NCBI GenBank assembly: GCA_023653115.1
Contig: JAMNXO010000002.1
Span: forward strand, 62,001 to 126,000
Reading direction: 5' to 3'
Length of the DNA: 64,000 nt
Source: Erythrobacter sp.
GTDB taxonomy: Bacteria > Pseudomonadota > Alphaproteobacteria > Sphingomonadales > Sphingomonadaceae
The notes beneath the pieces were generated by a model, which was given only the letters and a program-made list of their open reading frames with translations, was not told the DNA's origin and did no database searches. A program made the position numbers and the translations under genes. Below, one piece after another: positions 53,645-63,556 of the stretch. The stretch's first letter is position 1; the number at the start of each line of letters is the position of its first letter.

Positions 53645-54148
53645 TCACGCCAGCGTATCAAGCGCCGCGCACAGCGGATCGAGCAGCGCGGTGTGCCGCC
53701 GCATCGCGATCCGCGCGAGGTGTTCCACCTGGGTCTTGCGCCGCGCTGCCGCCAGCGGCTCAAGCGCGGCCGGACGCAGGATCTCGGCATCATAGCCATC
53801 CGCCACGATCACGCCGCAGGTGCCGGGCAAAAAGGCCTCGGTCTCGAGCGGGGCGCGATCGAGCCCTGGCGGCACGCCCCAGAAGAACCGGTCGCAGAAG
53901 TCGAGATAGTCGGGCCACTTGGCATCGCCGAGCAGATCGGCGCGCGCCACCTTGATCTCGACAATCAGCACCTGCCCGCGGGCATCAATGCCCATCAGAT
54001 CGGCGCGGCGACCATTGCGGATCGGCACTTCGGGCAGGCACCAGATGTCGTTGCGGGCAAACAGCCGGGCGATCCCGCGTGCAACATCACTCGCCGCCGG
54101 GCTGGACGGCGCGGACGAATCGCAGAGGGCCGGAAGCGGGTCATTCAT
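53645..54148 (-). CDS. mmcB: MmcB family DNA repair protein
   Basis: 167 aa. Matches the MmcB family (restriction-endonuclease-like fold, named for mitomycin C resistance in Caulobacter). Core: DIWCLPEVPIRNGRRADLMGIDARGQVLIVEIKVARADLLGD, where the D-x(n)-E-x-K (DLMG...VEIK) is the nuclease-fold active-site pattern. SOS-regulated in Caulobacter; no LexA box was searched for by computation. Single gene with modest gap to the next. Confidence 0.93.
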   Translation of the reverse strand: MNDPLPALCDSSAPSSPAASDVARGIARLFARNDIWCLPEVPIRNGRRADLMGIDARGQVLIVEIKVARADLLGDAKWPDYLDFCDRFFWGVPPGLDRAPLETEAFLPGTCGVIVADGYDAEILRPAALEPLAAARRKTQVEHLARIAMRRHTALLDPLCAALDTLA

Positions 54149-54209
54149 GCTCGCTGGCTGGAACAGAATGTGAACGCAGTCAAGCGCTCCGTGGCGCGCG
54201 AAGGGGCAC

Positions 54210-54575
54210 TCAGGCGGCGGCGGGTTGCAGCGCGGCCAGCACGCTCGCCCGCGCGGCGTGGAACTCGCGCCACAAGGCCAGCGCGGGCGCGGCGGTATCC
54301 TGTCCGCGCGCTGTCAGCGTGGCGAGTGCGGCAAGGCCGGCGCCCAGCATCGCCTCGATATCGGCCAGACCCTGTGCGGCGAGCGCCAGCTGCCAGTCGC
54401 GCGCGGTCTCGGTGAGCGGTGCGAAGGGCGCGGACGCTGGCTCTGGCGCGATCCCAGCTTGCGCAGCGAGCCCCGATGCACGGGCATGCAGCCCCTCCCA
54501 CTGCGCCGTGAGTGCCACGCCCGTCACGCGGGCGGCGGGGGCGGAAAGAATCGGTTCGGGCGGAGGGCTGGCCAT
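54210..54575 (-). CDS. Hypothetical alanine-rich protein, 121 aa
   Basis: Helical alanine-rich protein with no membrane segment or domain recognised. It runs leftward between mmcB and the tRNA gene. Codon use has the same G/C-ending bias as neighbours, which supports coding, but an alanine-rich high-GC ORF can arise by chance. Ribosome site weak. Confidence 0.5.
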   Translation of the reverse strand: MASPPPEPILSAPAARVTGVALTAQWEGLHARASGLAAQAGIAPEPASAPFAPLTETARDWQLALAAQGLADIEAMLGAGLAALATLTARGQDTAAPALALWREFHAARASVLAALQPAAA

Positions 54576-54734
54576 GACACGAGGCTAGGGTCGGCTCCTT
54601 GCCGATTGGTTAAGCCCGCCCCCGCCACCCCGCCGGAAGCGCGGCGAGGGGCGGCACAATTGACTGGCGCGCCACCGGCACTCTTGCTAAGCGCGCCGCC
54701 GCAAGCGATGATTGCGCGCACCGCATGGCCCCAT

Positions 54735-54811
<77 letters not shown>

Positions 54812-54851
54812 GTGCGGGCTGCGGTTGCGGCCCTTCAATTCCTATTGCCCT

Positions 54852-55883
54852 TTAGATGGCCCGCGGGGCGCGGGCGAGGCTGGCGCGTTCGATCAGTTCG
54901 AGGGTCGCGGGCAGTGCGGCGTGTTCGGCCGAAGGGCTCTCGCCGCGCGCTTCCTTGCGGGCGATCAGCCGCTTGCAAGCGGCGGCGAACGGCGCGCCTG
55001 CGGGCGCGTGCAGCACCGCGATGGGCGGGCGGCTGGAGCCAAGCGCAGGGCTATCCTCCAGCGCCACCAGCGACAGATCGCGCGGCACCGCCAGCTTGAG
55101 CGTGGCTGCGACATGGAGCACAACGAGCGCGGTGGCCGCGCTTTCGGTGATGATCGCGGTCGGCCGGATGGTCGGCGCCAGCCAGGATCGCGCCAGCTCA
55201 AGCGCCGCGCCGAGATCGGGCGGAGTCTCGGCCACGAAATGCCCGTGCGCGCGGCTGCCTTTGGCGGCCAGCACCCGGCGATAACCGGCAAGATTGAACT
55301 GCGAGACCGCCGGATCGGCAGCGCCGGCGATGAACGCGATTTGCCGGTGGCCCAGCCCGGCCAGATGCTGCGCCGCTGCTTCCCCGGCATTGGCGGGCGC
55401 ATGGCCGGCGATGGCGAGGCTTTCGCGCGCAATCCCGCGGCCCTCGATCAGCGCGCCAAGATCGCTGCGGCTGTCCAGCGGGGGGAGCAGGATCACGCCG
55501 TCCGGCTCGGCTGCGCCCAGGGTTGCGGCAAGCTGCGCGGTGCCGGCGGCGGCGGTGATTCCGGGCGCGAGCTGCTCGAACAACAGGCGGTAGCCTTGCG
55601 CATTGCAAACGGCAGTCCCGGCCAGCAGCAGCTGGTCGAGCGGCAGGGCGAGGGGCGTGCCAGAGGCAGGCCCCTGAAACACTGCGAGCAGCATCCGGCT
55701 GCGCCCGCCCGCCATGCTGCGCGCCGCGAGGCTCGGCACCCAGCCCAGCGCGGTTATCGCCTCCTCCACCCGTGCGCGCGCTTCAGGGCTGACACGGGGG
55801 CTGTGGTTGATGACCCGCGAGACGGTCTGCCGCGAAACGGCCGCTGCCCTTGCGACGTCTTCGATGGTGATGCCTCGCCCCAC
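54852..55883 (-). CDS. LacI-family transcriptional regulator
   Basis: 343 aa. N-terminal HTH (ITIEDVARAAAVSRQTVSRVINHSPRVSPEARARVEEAI) with hinge NHSPRVSP, then a periplasmic-binding-protein-type ligand domain (GRSRMLLAVFQG...AEPDGVILLPP...GHRQIAFIAGA). GTG 55883 has AAAGGA eight bases before and yields standard length; a far-upstream ATG in the same frame is not supported. The regulated genes and effector are not evident here; its neighbours are a tRNA and the diacylglycerol kinase gene, whose start lies about 280 bases away on the other strand. Confidence 0.9.
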   Translation of the reverse strand: MGRGITIEDVARAAAVSRQTVSRVINHSPRVSPEARARVEEAITALGWVPSLAARSMAGGRSRMLLAVFQGPASGTPLALPLDQLLLAGTAVCNAQGYRLLFEQLAPGITAAAGTAQLAATLGAAEPDGVILLPPLDSRSDLGALIEGRGIARESLAIAGHAPANAGEAAAQHLAGLGHRQIAFIAGAADPAVSQFNLAGYRRVLAAKGSRAHGHFVAETPPDLGAALELARSWLAPTIRPTAIITESAATALVVLHVAATLKLAVPRDLSLVALEDSPALGSSRPPIAVLHAPAGAPFAAACKRLIARKEARGESPSAEHAALPATLELIERASLARAPRAI

Positions 55884-56164
55884 GGGCAATGGTCCTTTGT
55901 CATTGTGTCGGTTGCGCGCCCCGGCGCACAGCTTAGCCGCGACAGTTTGTGAATTGATGGCAATGTGAGCGATCACGCAAGCAATTTCGCAGAAGTTTCT
56001 CGCTCGCCCGGCAAGGTTCAGCCGCGATCAAGCCATCCCGGCCCAATGCCGTTCGTCGTCAGCGCCGCCCGTCTGGTCGAAACCGGTCGCGGATCGGGCC
56101 AATTGTTACAGTGCCAAGAAACATGACAGTGGAAAGTTAGGGGCCGGGCAACTATAGGATCGTC

Positions 56165-57214
56165 ATGGCTACGCCGATCTATGAATTCGCGCATTTACCC
56201 CGGGTGGACGCTGCTGCGGCGGCGCGCACCCGTGCAGGACGCGTGCGTGCAGGCGATCAGGCGCCGGTGGTGGGGGTGATTTACAATCCCCGCAGCCACC
56301 GCAATCTCGGGGCCGATTTCGATTGCGGCCTGTCGCCCCATGTCCATATCGCCCAGCCCGGCGCGCGCGCGCAATTGCCTGCCGCACTGGCCGAATTCGC
56401 CGCGCGCGGGATCGATCTGCTGGTGATCAACGGCGGCGATGGCACGGTGCGCGATGTGCTGACCTGCGGGCGACCGATCTTTGGCGATGATTGGCCCGCG
56501 ATCGCGGTGCTGCCCAAGGGCAAGACCAACGCGCTCACCGTCGATCTCGGCATTCCCGACAACTGGTCGTTACAAGACGCGATCAACGCACTCGATCACG
56601 GCCAGCGCGTGTGGCGGCGCCCGATCGAGGTTGCGCCGTTGGGCGAGAGCGAGGCTGATACCGGCCATTCGCGTGTGGCGGGCTTCATTCTCGGTGCCGG
56701 GGCCTTCACCACGGCCACCCGCGCAGGGCAAAGCGCGCACCGGCTGGGCGCCTTCAACAGCCTTGCCGTCGGCGTGACAGCGCTGTGGGCGCTGGCGCAG
56801 TCGCTGTTTGCGGGCCGCGCGAACCCGTGGCGGCGCGGCGCGCGGATGCGGATCGGGCTGGGCGCGGGCGATGTGCCAATGGCACATAGCGGCCTTGGCG
56901 ATCCCGAGATGCGGCAGATTCTGTTCGCCTCGACGCTTGAACGTCTGCCTGCCGGCATCCGCCCCTTCGGTTTTCTGAAAAGCGGGCTGAAGCTTGTCGC
57001 GGTTGACCAGATCTCGCGCCGCACCACCGCGCTGATCCCGCTGGTGGTGGCCGGCAAGGTGCAGTCGCGCCTGCGCGAACGCGGCATCCACCAGCTTGCG
57101 GCCAGCCAGTTCACGCTGTCGATCGACGATCAGTTCATCCTCGACGGGGAAGCCTTTCCGGCGGGCGACTATCTGGTCGGACAGGGGCCGGAGCTCGCTT
57201 TCGTAAGCCCATGA
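56165..57214 (+). CDS. Diacylglycerol kinase family lipid kinase
   Basis: 349 aa. DAGK catalytic domain with NGGDGTV near residues 89-95 (the nucleotide-binding GGDGT motif), preceded by IYNPRSHRN. The middle has LPKGKTNAL. Phosphorylates a lipid such as diacylglycerol to phosphatidate, or a sphingolipid/long-chain base. Product precursors fit the overlapping downstream gene. The 280 bases before the gene hold its promoter and nothing else recognised. Confidence 0.9.
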   Translation: MATPIYEFAHLPRVDAAAAARTRAGRVRAGDQAPVVGVIYNPRSHRNLGADFDCGLSPHVHIAQPGARAQLPAALAEFAARGIDLLVINGGDGTVRDVLTCGRPIFGDDWPAIAVLPKGKTNALTVDLGIPDNWSLQDAINALDHGQRVWRRPIEVAPLGESEADTGHSRVAGFILGAGAFTTATRAGQSAHRLGAFNSLAVGVTALWALAQSLFAGRANPWRRGARMRIGLGAGDVPMAHSGLGDPEMRQILFASTLERLPAGIRPFGFLKSGLKLVAVDQISRRTTALIPLVVAGKVQSRLRERGIHQLAASQFTLSIDDQFILDGEAFPAGDYLVGQGPELAFVSP

Positions 57215-58119
57215 GCGACGGCGCCGGGGCGCTGGGTGCGCGCATTGCTGCGCAGTTGGCAGCGCCTGTCGATCCGGCGGTGGCGCACTATGCCGCAGCC
57301 CTTGGCGAGGCTGCGGGCGCGCGGGCGGTCTTGTTCTACGGGTCGAACCTGCGCACCGGATCGCTCGAAGGTGTGCTCGATTTCTATGTGCTGCTGCCCG
57401 GCACGCACGAGAGCGACGCCGCGATCTGGCCCACTGTAAGCTATCACGAGCGCCCGCATGACGCCCTGACCTTGCGCGCCAAGGTCGCCACCATGCGGCT
57501 CGCCACCTTCGCCCGCGCGGCGGCAGGCAACCTCACCGATACCACCATCTGGGCGCGCTTCGTGCAGCCGAGCGCGCTGGTGTGGACCGCCGACGACGAG
57601 GCCAAGGGCGAGGTGGTTGCCGCCATCGCAGCCGCCTGCACCACCGCCGCGCGTCTGGCAGCCGCGCTCGGGCCGGAAAGCGGCACTGCGGAGGATTACT
57701 GGCGCGCCCTGTTCCGCGCGACCTATGCCGCTGAATTCCGGGTCGAGAAAGGCGGGCGAGAAAATGATATCCTCGCCGTCAACGCCGCCCATTTCGCCGG
57801 ACTGCTGCCACTGGCGCTGGAGGCGGGCGGGATTCCGCCCCACCAGCAAGGCGAACAGCTGGCGCCCGAACTGCCGCATTGGCAGCGCGGCGTCATCCTC
57901 AAATGGTGGGCGCGCCGCCGCCGGCTGGGCAAACCGCTCAACCTGCTGCGACTGGTCAAAGCCAGCACCACTTTCGAAGGCGCGGCACGCTATGCCGCGT
58001 GGAAGATCGAGCGGCACACCGGAATGCCTGTCAAATTGACGCCATTCCGCGAACGCTTCCCGTTGCTGGCCGCGCCGCAGGTGCTCTACGACCTTTGGCG
58101 GCACCGCCGCCGCGCCTAA
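57211..58119 (+). CDS. Tam41/MMP37-like putative phosphatidate cytidylyltransferase
   Basis: 302 aa. Residues 43-60 (YGSNLRTGSLEGVLDFYV) resemble the nucleotidyltransferase-fold GS...DF motif, and later positions (PES at 155-157, EDY, AEFR at 174-177, a following NAAHF) recall mitochondrial Tam41, which makes CDP-diacylglycerol from phosphatidate and CTP. The assignment comes from memory of the family pattern and is not a database hit. It overlaps the DAG kinase gene by ATGA, so both are made together: the kinase could supply phosphatidate to this enzyme. The classical CdsA family is not related. Confidence 0.6.
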   Translation: MSDGAGALGARIAAQLAAPVDPAVAHYAAALGEAAGARAVLFYGSNLRTGSLEGVLDFYVLLPGTHESDAAIWPTVSYHERPHDALTLRAKVATMRLATFARAAAGNLTDTTIWARFVQPSALVWTADDEAKGEVVAAIAAACTTAARLAAALGPESGTAEDYWRALFRATYAAEFRVEKGGRENDILAVNAAHFAGLLPLALEAGGIPPHQQGEQLAPELPHWQRGVILKWWARRRRLGKPLNLLRLVKASTTFEGAARYAAWKIERHTGMPVKLTPFRERFPLLAAPQVLYDLWRHRRRA

Positions 58120-58625
58120 TCCTGATACTTCACCTGGATCGCGATCCGGCTGACGCCTTCGCCCGCACGGAAGCGCGTCTGGCTGAGCGCGGGCGGGCGC
58201 GGGATGCCGAGGAAGCTCTTGATTTCGGGGTTGTTCGACATCCCTGCGCCATCGACCGAGAAGTCCTTCTCGCGGTTGCCGTTGGCATCGTGCTGGACGA
58301 CAATCGCATAGTCGCCCGCCGCAGGCAGCGGAACGCACACCGCCATCGTCCCCTTACGCGGGCGCGTGTCGATGCGGTGGAGATAGCGGCGGCTCTTCAG
58401 CCAATCGCCCTCACGCGCCCGGTAGGTGCGCACGAACAGGTTGCCGCTGGCGGATTTGAGCCCGCTGATGTCGATCCGCACTGCCGGACCTTTGCCGGGC
58501 GCACACAGGCTCATGTCATTATCGATCTTGCCGCCCAGAGCCTGCGCGGCGACCGGGCTGGCCGCAGCAAGCCCGAGCACGGCAAGCGCACCCAGCGGCA
58601 AAGAAGCGGAAAAGGCGGCGTTCAT
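58116..58625 (-). CDS. DUF2141 exported protein (2)
   Basis: 169 aa. Signal peptide (ASLPLGALAVLGLAAASPVAAQ) and DUF2141 core (AVRIDISGLKSASGNLFVRTYRA, AGDYAIVVQHDANGNREKDF). Clear relative of the gene at 52375. Its stop overlaps the end of the Tam41-like gene by four bases on the opposite strand, so the two are tail-to-tail. The start at 58625 is chosen over a start 20 codons upstream, because it begins the signal peptide. Confidence 0.9.
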   Translation of the reverse strand: MNAAFSASLPLGALAVLGLAAASPVAAQALGGKIDNDMSLCAPGKGPAVRIDISGLKSASGNLFVRTYRAREGDWLKSRRYLHRIDTRPRKGTMAVCVPLPAAGDYAIVVQHDANGNREKDFSVDGAGMSNNPEIKSFLGIPRPPALSQTRFRAGEGVSRIAIQVKYQD

Positions 58626-58876
58626 GGGCAGATCCAGTGTAAAAAGGGAGAGGCCGGGGCGCAGCATGCTATCGGGCTGCGGCATCTATTGCCCCGCATT
58701 TCGAGCGCCGCAATGGCAGGGCGCGGCTGAATTGCGGCTTAATCATCACAAGACTACCCGCTCAGCACCGTTTTTCTGCCCGCCACCGTGGAAAACGGCC
58801 CGCTGTGCCCTGTCCCCTGATTCGCGGCTCCCGTATTGCGGTTAACTACCGGGAAAAGGGGCCCGCGCGCCGCATC

Positions 58877-59539
58877 ATGCCAACACCGCTGATTTCGCCT
58901 TCGATCCTCTCTGCCAATTTCGCCCGGCTGGGAGAAGAAGTGCGCGCTGTCGACGCAGCCGGGGCGGACTGGATTCACATCGATGTGATGGACGGGCATT
59001 TCGTGCCGAACATCACCATCGGGCCGGATGTGGTCAAGGCGCTGCGACCGCACACCGCCAAGACCTTCGATGTCCACCTGATGATCGCGCCGGTTGATCC
59101 CTACCTTGAGGCCTTTGCGGCGGCGGGTGCGGACATCATCACCGTTCACCCCGAAGCCGGGCCGCATATCCACCGCACGCTGCAGGCGATCCGCGCGCTC
59201 GGCAAGAAGGCCGGCGTGGTGATCAATCCCGGCACGCCGGTTGAGGTGCTCGACAACCTGATGGACATGGTCGACCTCGTCCTCGTGATGAGCGTCAACC
59301 CCGGGTTCGGCGGGCAGAGCTTTATCCCCTCGCAGCTCGGCAAGATCGCCCGCATCCGCGACATGATTGCGCGCGAAGGCCGCCCGATCCACCTCGAAGT
59401 GGATGGCGGTGTGAACGCCGAAACCGCGCGCCTCTGTGTCGAAGCCGGCGCCGATGTGCTGGTGGCAGGCTCGGCCACGTTCAAGGGCGGGCCCGATCAT
59501 TACGCGGCCAATATCGCCGCATTAAAGGGGCAAGGCTGA
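58877..59539 (+). CDS. rpe: Ribulose-phosphate 3-epimerase
   Basis: 220 aa TIM-barrel enzyme of the pentose phosphate and Calvin cycles. Signature motifs: [33 protein letters not shown] (catalytic Asp and His), [14 protein letters not shown] and LEVDGGVN (second catalytic Asp). ATG 58877 yields the family length. It is co-translated with the heparinase gene (overlap TGATGG). Confidence 0.97.
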   Translation: MPTPLISPSILSANFARLGEEVRAVDAAGADWIHIDVMDGHFVPNITIGPDVVKALRPHTAKTFDVHLMIAPVDPYLEAFAAAGADIITVHPEAGPHIHRTLQAIRALGKKAGVVINPGTPVEVLDNLMDMVDLVLVMSVNPGFGGQSFIPSQLGKIARIRDMIAREGRPIHLEVDGGVNAETARLCVEAGADVLVAGSATFKGGPDHYAANIAALKGQG

Positions 59540-61413
59540 TGGCGACGCTGCTACGCACCCAAGCTGGCCGACGGGCCGATGCGCTGGTGGAGCGGGTGGC
59601 GGATACTCCGGCACTAACGCTGGCAAGCGGGCATGAACCGATGGTGGAGCCTGCCCCTGCGCCCGCTGCGCCGCCCGAGGAACCGGGGCGCGCGCTGGCG
59701 CTGAGCGATGTGATCGCCGCGCCCGCCGGCCCGGGCGAGGCGCTGCTGCGCTTCGCTTACCGGATCGGCATTCCCGGCCACGCGCTCAGCCAGCCGTTCC
59801 GCCGTCCGCAGCCGCTGCGGGTGCTGGCCACGGTCGAGAGCCCCAATCGCGGGGATCGTGCCGCGGGCACTGCGCTGCGCGCCGGACATTTCCTCGTTCA
59901 CGGAGTGCGCCTGCCGATCACGCAGATCGACTTTGCGGGCTCGGCACGTCCCGCGCCTGCGGTCGAGCGGGTGCTGCATTCGTTCAGCTGGCTCGCCGAT
60001 CTCGCCGCCGCCGCACCGCGCGGCGAAGCGATCCCCGTGGCTGAACGCATCACCGTGCTTTGGCTCCACGCCCACCGCGAGCCTGCCAAGGGGCCGGCGT
60101 GGGATATCGAGCATGCCGGGTTCCGGCTGGTCGCCTGGCTGGTCCACGCGCCGCTGGTGCTGGCGGGCAATGACAAGGGGCTGAAGTTGCGCCTGCTCGC
60201 CGCCATTGCCGATACCGCAAGCTGGCTAGACAAGCGCACTCCCCGCGAAGGCGCGGGCCTTGCGCAAGTGGCGGGCTGGGCCGGGGTCGTGGCGGCAGGA
60301 CTGCTGCTGCCGCACGGCAAGCCGCGGCGGCTTTATGGCGAGGCCGGGCTGGTCAAGGCGCTGGGTGACATGGTGGGCGAGGATGGCGGCGTGCTGTCGC
60401 GCTGCCCGGCCGCTCAGATCGAAGCGATCCGCCTGCTGACCGATCTGATCGCCTGCTACGATGCGATGGACATCACGCCGCCGCCCGCCTTGCAGGTGAT
60501 GCGCGAATTGCTGGTGCCGCCGCTCCTCGCGCTGCGTCATGGCGACGGGGCGCTAGGCAACTGGCAGGGGCAGGCAGCGATTCCGGCTGACCGGGTCAAC
60601 GCGGTGATCTCGGCCTCGGGCGTGCGCGCCCGCCCGCTTTCGGCGGCAGGGTGCTGGGGCTATCAGCGCATCAAGGCAGGCGACACGCTGGTGCAGTTCG
60701 ACGCCGCGCCGCCGCCGCGCGCGCGCCATGTCCGCACCGGCTGCGCCTCAACGCTGGCCTTCGAGCTGTCCGACGGGCCGGCGCGGGTGATCGTCAATTG
60801 CGGCGGCGCGGCGCACGCGGGCGGACAAGTGCCGGCGCGCATCGGACAGGGCCTGCGCGCCAGCGCGGCCTTCTCGACGCTGGTGCTTGATAATGCCAAT
60901 TCCACCGCGGTGCTGCTCCACGGCCAACTCGGCAAGGGGGTCGAGACTGTCGAGATCGAGCGCCGCCAGATCGCCGGACGCGGCCGCGAGGCAACCCGGA
61001 TCGAGGCGGCGCATGATGGCTATGCCGCGCGCTTCGGCCTCACCCACCAGCGCATTCTCACCCTGAGCGGGGACGGCACCGAACTGGCGGGCGAGGACAT
61101 TCTGGTCCCCTCTTCGAAGAACGGCAAGCGCGGCAAGATTGCCTTTGCGATCCGCTTCCATCTCGGGCGCGGGGTCGAAGTGCAGCTTTCGGGCGACAAG
61201 CGCGGCGCCAGCCTGCTTTTGCCCGATGGTCGGCTCTGGCAATTCCGGCTTGGCGGCGATAGGGCGGGCGCCGGCGAGATCACCCTGTCTGCCGAGGATA
61301 GCCTGTGGGTTGACGGCGAAGGCCGCCCGCACGCCACCGAGCAGCTGGTGATCGAGGGACTGGCATTGCGCAGCGGGGGTCAATTCTCCTGGCTGCTGAA
61401 GAAAACAGGATAG
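59539..61413 (+). CDS. Heparinase II/III family protein
   Basis: 624 aa. The N-terminal half is an alpha-alpha barrel with WDIEHAGFRLVAWLVHAPL and LKLRLLAAIADTASWLDKR; the C-terminal half is beta-rich with a Heparinase II/III-like domain (DTLVQFDAAPPP...GCASTLAFELSDGPARVIVNCGG). No signal peptide, so not clearly exported, which is odd for a polysaccharide lyase. Between rpe and purH, it may process a cell-envelope glycan or serve an unrelated role. Confidence 0.88.
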   Translation: MATLLRTQAGRRADALVERVADTPALTLASGHEPMVEPAPAPAAPPEEPGRALALSDVIAAPAGPGEALLRFAYRIGIPGHALSQPFRRPQPLRVLATVESPNRGDRAAGTALRAGHFLVHGVRLPITQIDFAGSARPAPAVERVLHSFSWLADLAAAAPRGEAIPVAERITVLWLHAHREPAKGPAWDIEHAGFRLVAWLVHAPLVLAGNDKGLKLRLLAAIADTASWLDKRTPREGAGLAQVAGWAGVVAAGLLLPHGKPRRLYGEAGLVKALGDMVGEDGGVLSRCPAAQIEAIRLLTDLIACYDAMDITPPPALQVMRELLVPPLLALRHGDGALGNWQGQAAIPADRVNAVISASGVRARPLSAAGCWGYQRIKAGDTLVQFDAAPPPRARHVRTGCASTLAFELSDGPARVIVNCGGAAHAGGQVPARIGQGLRASAAFSTLVLDNANSTAVLLHGQLGKGVETVEIERRQIAGRGREATRIEAAHDGYAARFGLTHQRILTLSGDGTELAGEDILVPSSKNGKRGKIAFAIRFHLGRGVEVQLSGDKRGASLLLPDGRLWQFRLGGDRAGAGEITLSAEDSLWVDGEGRPHATEQLVIEGLALRSGGQFSWLLKKTG

Positions 61414-61422
61414 GCATTCCAC

Positions 61423-63024
61423 ATGAGCGAGCGGGCGATCACGCGGGCACTGCTGTCAGTGTCCGACAAAAGCGGTTTGGCTGAACTGGGAAGCGCGCTG
61501 GCGGCGCGCGGGATCGAGCTGGTCAGCACCGGCGGCACCGCCAAGGCGCTGCGCGACGCGGGCCTCGCGGTGAAGGACGTGTCCGAACTCACCGGTTTTC
61601 CCGAGATGATGGACGGGCGGGTGAAGACGCTCCACCCCACGGTTCACGGCGGGTTGCTGGCCCTGCGCGACAATCCCGAACACGTCGCCGCGATGGAAGC
61701 CCACGGGATCGGGCCGATCGATCTGGTGGTGGTCAACCTCTACCCGTTCGAGGCGACCGTGGCCAAGGGCGCGAGCCGCGAAGAGATCATCGAAAATATC
61801 GACATCGGCGGCCCTTCGATGGTGCGCTCGGCGGCGAAGAACCACGGCTTCGTGACGATCCTCACCGATCCGGCCGATTACGCGACGCTGGTTGCGGAAA
61901 TGGACGCCCATGGCGGCGCGACGTCGCAGGCGTTCCGCACGCGGATGGCGGGCAAGGCCTATGCCCGCACCGCTGCCTATGACAGTGCGATTGCCAGCTG
62001 GTTCGCCTTCTCGCCCGCCGCTTCGGATGAGCCGACGCTGTTCCCCGAGACCCTGCCGATGGCGTTCAAGCGCGCTGATACGCTGCGCTATGGCGAAAAC
62101 CCGCACCAGGCGGCAGCGATCTATGTCCCCCAGGTGGTCGGCACGCGCGGCGTTCCGCAGGCGGCGCAGTTGCAGGGCAAGGAGCTGAGCTACAACAACC
62201 TGAACGATGCCGATGCCGCCTTGGAACTGGCGGCAGAGTTCGCCGGACAGGCGCCTGCCGTGGTGATCGTCAAGCACGCCAACCCTTGCGGCGTGGCGCA
62301 GGGCGGCTCGCTGCTCGCTGCGTGGGAAGCGGCGCTGGCCTGCGATTCGGTGTCGGCATTCGGCGGGATCGTCGCCGTGAACACCGAACTCGACGGGGCG
62401 ACTGCCGAAGCCATCTCCGCGATCTTCACCGAAGTCGTGATCGCGCCGTCGGTGAGCGCCGAGGCGCGCGAGATTTTCGCCAAGAAGAAGAACCTGCGCC
62501 TGCTTGAATGTGGCCAGCTCCCGAACCCGCGCCGCGGCGGCCTTGCGATGAAGACCATCGCGGGCGGGATGCTGATCCAGTCGCGCGATGCCGGCGCGAT
62601 TACGGCGGATGATCTCAAGGTCGTCACCAAGCGCGCGCCGACCGATCAGGAACTCAAGGACTGTCTGTTCGCCTGGACCGTGGCCCGCCACGTCAAGTCC
62701 AACGCGATTGTCTATGCCAAGGACGGCGCGACCGCAGGCATCGGCGCTGGCCAGATGAACCGCCGCGATTCAGCCCGCATCGCTGCGATCAAGGCTGCCG
62801 AGGCCGCTGAAACCTATGGCTGGGACGCGGCGCGCACCGTGGGCAGCGCGGTGGCCTCCGATGCCTTCTTCCCCTTCGCCGACGGCCTGCTCGCCGCCGC
62901 CGAAGCGGGCGCGACCGCAGTGATCCAGCCGGGCGGCTCGATCCGCGACGACGAGGTTATCGCCGCCGCCGACGAAGCGGGCCTCGCGATGGTCTTCACC
63001 GGGATGCGGCATTTCCGGCATTAA
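61423..63024 (+). CDS. purH: Bifunctional AICAR transformylase / IMP cyclohydrolase
   Basis: 533 aa, full length. Last two steps of purine synthesis. The N-terminal IMP cyclohydrolase MGS-like domain ([35 protein letters not shown]) and the C-terminal AICAR transformylase ([23 protein letters not shown] with the catalytic Lys-His) are both complete. Starts nine bases after the heparinase gene. Third gene of rpe-heparinase-purH. Confidence 0.98.
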   Translation: MSERAITRALLSVSDKSGLAELGSALAARGIELVSTGGTAKALRDAGLAVKDVSELTGFPEMMDGRVKTLHPTVHGGLLALRDNPEHVAAMEAHGIGPIDLVVVNLYPFEATVAKGASREEIIENIDIGGPSMVRSAAKNHGFVTILTDPADYATLVAEMDAHGGATSQAFRTRMAGKAYARTAAYDSAIASWFAFSPAASDEPTLFPETLPMAFKRADTLRYGENPHQAAAIYVPQVVGTRGVPQAAQLQGKELSYNNLNDADAALELAAEFAGQAPAVVIVKHANPCGVAQGGSLLAAWEAALACDSVSAFGGIVAVNTELDGATAEAISAIFTEVVIAPSVSAEAREIFAKKKNLRLLECGQLPNPRRGGLAMKTIAGGMLIQSRDAGAITADDLKVVTKRAPTDQELKDCLFAWTVARHVKSNAIVYAKDGATAGIGAGQMNRRDSARIAAIKAAEAAETYGWDAARTVGSAVASDAFFPFADGLLAAAEAGATAVIQPGGSIRDDEVIAAADEAGLAMVFTGMRHFRH

Positions 63025-63067
63025 TTTTTGCCCTACCGCTTCGCTACTTGAGGGCGTTTATGTGTTG

Positions 63068-63165
63068 CGAAGGCGCCTCCGCGCCTTCGTCCTCGGTGCT
63101 GTCTCAATCCCTGCGGGCTTGAGCACCTGCGGCTCGCGCGCGTGCGCTCGCGGCCCTTTGGGCCG
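63068..63165. repeat. Intergenic cluster of hairpins (cluster C)
   Basis: In the 343-bp gap between purH and the small ORF at 63368: a perfect 9-bp stem CGAAGGCGC-ctcc-GCGCCTTCG (63068-63089), then GGTG/CACC with CTCAA/TTGAG as a bulged hairpin near 63095-63126, and CGGCCC-ttt-GGGCCG (63151-63165). The rest of the gap (to 63367) is highly GC-rich and shows no gene; the final ~130 bases should hold the msrA promoter. Confidence 0.65.
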
Positions 63166-63367
63166 GCTTGCGCTGCGGCTTTTTCGCTTGGCCGCTTTCC
63201 GTGCACCGCTCGGCCTGCGGGGCGCGTAAGCGCAACTATTCTTCATGCTTCTCGTAACTAGATGACCCTGCGCGTCGTAACAGAGCCTGTCAGACGCGTT
63301 CATCCCGGCGCAATTCGGCTTCGGGCATGGCGGCGTCAGATACCAGAACACGAAAACGAGCCCACCG

Positions 63368-63556
63368 ATGCGCCTCTTCTCCTCCGACCTGTTCCGCAAT
63401 TTCTCGATCGGTTTCGTGCTCGGCGCGCTGCTGGTGGCTGGCGCCAATGCCCGCGACGGGGACAGCGGCCTGTCCTCGCCCGCCCGCGCCGCATCGATGC
63501 CTGATCTGGTGCAGCCCACCGCCGAATTCGCCATTCCTGCCGAGGCAGCTCTCTGA
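63368..63556 (+). CDS. Small membrane or exported protein upstream of msrA
   Basis: 62 aa. A hydrophobic segment (FSIGFVLGALLVAGANA) could be a signal peptide or membrane anchor. The remainder is short and proline/alanine-rich. It ends at 63556 overlapping msrA by TGATG, so co-translation with msrA is likely. No family recognised. Weak ribosome site. Confidence 0.55.
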   Translation: MRLFSSDLFRNFSIGFVLGALLVAGANARDGDSGLSSPARAASMPDLVQPTAEFAIPAEAAL

